From Streptomyces sp. HUAS MG91 (GTDB lineage: Bacteria; Actinomycetota; Actinomycetes; Streptomycetales; Streptomycetaceae), in assembly GCF_040529335.1 (NCBI RefSeq), contig NZ_CP159534.1:4402001-4466000 (forward strand): a DNA stretch of 64,000 nt. The letters are read 5' to 3'. The notes under the pieces were generated by a model, which ran no database searches, had not been told where the DNA came from, and worked only from the letters and a program-made list of their open reading frames with translations. Below, in pieces: positions 62,529-64,000 of this stretch; within the stretch, counting starts at the first letter, position 1, and the number at the start of each line of letters is the position of its first letter. The position numbers and the translations under genes are program-made.

Positions 62529-62563
62529 CGAGGGCCCCCGGCACACGGTGCCGGGGGCCCTCG
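62529..62563. terminator. Bidirectional terminator between chaplin and tyrosinase
   Basis: A perfect 16-bp stem (CGAGGGCCCCCGGCAC and its complement) with a 3-nt loop, between converging genes. Confidence 0.85.
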
Positions 62564-62578
62564 TGCGTCCCGCGACGG

Positions 62579-63448
62579 TCACACGTACCGGTACAGGCTC
62601 TTGTGTTCGAGCATGTCGCGGATCGGTGTGTTCCAGGGCGTCATGGTGTCGCCCGCGATCAGGATCTTCTTGCGCTGCGCGTCACCGAGGCCGGGGCGCT
62701 CGGCGGGCAGATAGGGCGCCGCGTCGGGGTGCCGCTCGTGCCACCGCGACCAGCACAGGTCGACGAAGGCGTGGTGCAGCCAGAACACGGGGTCGTTCAC
62801 CGAACCGGCGCCCAGCATGTGGCCGCTCACCCAGCGGTGCACCCGGTTGTGGTTGTACCAGGTGCGGTCCCCGAGGCGGCTGGGCCAGCCCTCGAACGCG
62901 TTGCGGAACCCGCTGGACGCCGTGGAGTTCCAGGGACTCGCGTCGTACGCGGACTCCCGCATCGCCGACTCCAGCTCGGCCTTGTCCGGCAGCTCGAGCG
63001 GGGCCTGCGGCCGCCCGAAGTCCCGCATCAGGAAGTCGCCGTCGGTCACGGCCACCGTGACGGTCCAGTGGCCGTGCGCGCGGGCGAACGGCCCGGTCGT
63101 CACCCGCCGGTCTCCGCCGCGGCCGTTGCCGCCGAGGAAGTCCTCGCCCCACAGCGAGGCGGCCGGCGTCCGGTCCGCCGTCCAGTCCCAGTACGGGACC
63201 GTGACCCCCGCGTCCACCTTCTGCAGGGCCCGTTCGAACTCCAGCAGGAACTTGCGGTGCCAGGGGAAGAACGACGGCGTCATGTGCGCGACGCGCAGAC
63301 CGCCGTCACCGTCCCCCTGGTAGAAGTCGATGTGCGTGCGCACGAAGTCGTCGTAGCGGCCGCTCTTCTTGACCGCAAGCACGGCGTCCACGAAGCGCCG
63401 CTTCTGCGCCTTGGTGAGCGTGTTCTGGTTCTGCCGGGTGTGCACCAT
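62579..63448 (-). CDS. melC2: Tyrosinase (binuclear copper monooxygenase)
   Basis: A 289-residue type 3 copper enzyme oxidising tyrosine to dopaquinone for melanin. CuA ligands are His39, His55 and His64 (THIDF, AHMTPSFFPWH); CuB ligands lie in YNHNRVHRW (about 193-197) and FWLHHAFVD (about 219-220). It has no signal peptide of its own; it would be exported bound to its chaperone, encoded 6 bases upstream. It differs from the classical MelC2 in the CuA loop (DGDGGLRVAHM instead of the longer loop), so it may be of the second, MelD2-like tyrosinase type. Length is near the usual 273-290. Confidence 0.93.
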   Translation of the reverse strand: MVHTRQNQNTLTKAQKRRFVDAVLAVKKSGRYDDFVRTHIDFYQGDGDGGLRVAHMTPSFFPWHRKFLLEFERALQKVDAGVTVPYWDWTADRTPAASLWGEDFLGGNGRGGDRRVTTGPFARAHGHWTVTVAVTDGDFLMRDFGRPQAPLELPDKAELESAMRESAYDASPWNSTASSGFRNAFEGWPSRLGDRTWYNHNRVHRWVSGHMLGAGSVNDPVFWLHHAFVDLCWSRWHERHPDAAPYLPAERPGLGDAQRKKILIAGDTMTPWNTPIRDMLEHKSLYRYV

Positions 63449-63454
63449 CGGCGC

Positions 63455-63874
63455 TCACACCTCCCCGGCGTGGTCGCGCAGCTCCTGGCCGCCGAGCTCG
63501 GCGACGGCCCCCCTCGCCGCGGCGAGAGGGGTGGCGTACGAGTCGTAGTGGTCGACCATGCTCAGGTACGAGCCGTCGGCCCGGCGCATGAGGTGCAGCG
63601 GCCGGCCGTCCACCATGACCTGCCAGGCGCCGCCCGCCCCGGCGGCCCGGCTGCCCGTGATCCGCCGCCCCCGGTACATCTCGTCGAACACCTCGGGCGC
63701 CGCGGCCGCTCCGGCCCGTGGGTCGGAGCGCTGCGGGCGGGGACGCATCCGTACGACGGCGACGGCGGTGGAGAGCGCCCCCAGAAGGACCAGGCCCGCG
63801 CCGCGCCGGGTCAGCAGTGCTCTCGCACCCGGCGCCCGGCCCGTGGGCAGGGGAAGTTGGGGATTCACGACCAT
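63455..63874 (-). CDS. melC1: Tyrosinase copper chaperone/cofactor
   Basis: A 139-residue partner protein that delivers copper to tyrosinase and carries it out of the cell. The N-terminus is basic (ARALLTRRGAG) followed by a hydrophobic run LVLLGALSTAVAV, a Tat-like signal. The domain about 58-130 matches MelC1: EVFDEMYRGRRITG, WQVMVDGRPLHLMRRADGSYLSMVDHYDSYATPLAAARGAV. His residues in LHLM and DHYD are the likely copper contacts. A GGAGGA signal precedes the ATG. It and melC2 form an operon. Confidence 0.92.
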   Translation of the reverse strand: MVVNPQLPLPTGRAPGARALLTRRGAGLVLLGALSTAVAVVRMRPRPQRSDPRAGAAAAPEVFDEMYRGRRITGSRAAGAGGAWQVMVDGRPLHLMRRADGSYLSMVDHYDSYATPLAAARGAVAELGGQELRDHAGEV

Positions 63875-63918
63875 GTCCTCCTGGAGGTCTGGGGGCCGGG
63901 GACCGGCCCCTCGGGGGA

Positions 63919-64000
63919 TCAGCCCAGGGCCAGGTCGGCCCCCGGCTCGGCCTGGACGTCGGGGGTGCCGAGCGCGGCCTGCGGCGCCGACACCTCGGGC
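63919..64000 (-). CDS. Partial gene, C-terminal end only
   Basis: An open frame enters from the right edge and ends at a TGA (63921-63919). The last 26 residues are PEVSAPQAALGTPDVQAEPG followed by ADLALG, an Ala/Pro-rich tail without a recognisable domain. Being on the same strand 45 bases upstream of melC1, it could head the same operon. The family cannot be named. Confidence 0.5.
   Translation of the reverse strand, partial: PEVSAPQAALGTPDVQAEPGADLALG

Overview
The window is about 72% GC, with strong third-position G/C bias, many GTG starts and ATGA/GTGA overlaps. The gene set (bldC, vdh, an Lsr2-family protein, chaplins, a tyrosinase pair, hydrolytic secreted proteins) points to a Streptomyces chromosome. 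From memory, the order dnaX - purD - purC - lsrL - purSQL - purF - purM - DUF3073 - vdh - bldC - hrpA - DEAD helicase is that of the S. coelicolor core around SCO4067-SCO4096. I had no database access, so all family names rest on motifs and recall.

Region A (1-10990) is the right-hand part of an actinomycete integrative and conjugative element (AICE) sitting at the 3' end of a tRNA-Ser(GGA) gene. A tightly coupled set (276-2722) carries small AICE proteins and a DUF2637/SpdB-like membrane protein. An FtsK/SpoIIIE-type transfer ATPase follows (3042-4883). A second coupled set (4982-8893) carries a DpdA/TGT-like base-exchange enzyme, a small C5-cytosine-methyltransferase-like protein, a primase-polymerase and a P-loop helicase-like protein. 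The right end has an iteron-like repeat array, an excisionase and a tyrosine integrase. The left end lies outside the window. The most interesting candidate system is here: a DNA-modification pair (7-deazaguanine transglycosylase-like plus methyltransferase-like, the first with a TTA codon) inside an element of a class that transfers double-stranded DNA.

Region B (11087-51389) is conserved chromosome. It holds SRP RNA and dnaX, the purine genes purD, purC, purS-purQ-purL, purF and purM spread between other genes, a LuxR-type two-component system with an ABC exporter between two identical tRNA-Gly genes, lsrL, a sulfatase, vdh, bldC, hrpA, a metallophosphoesterase and a DEAD-box helicase. tRNA genes are Gly(GCC) twice, Gly(UCC) with an aberrant T-arm, Asp(GUC) twice, Phe and Glu. 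Many units end in near-perfect hairpins, several of them able to serve both strands.

Region C (51390-64000) is more accessory: a large secreted FG-GAP/VCBS protein, an amino-acid permease, tRNA-Lys, a second LuxR-type two-component pair, a DUF418-like acyltransferase, two short chaplins around an FAD monooxygenase and a small secreted protein, and a tyrosinase with its copper chaperone. The last genes suggest a cell-surface and pigment neighbourhood.
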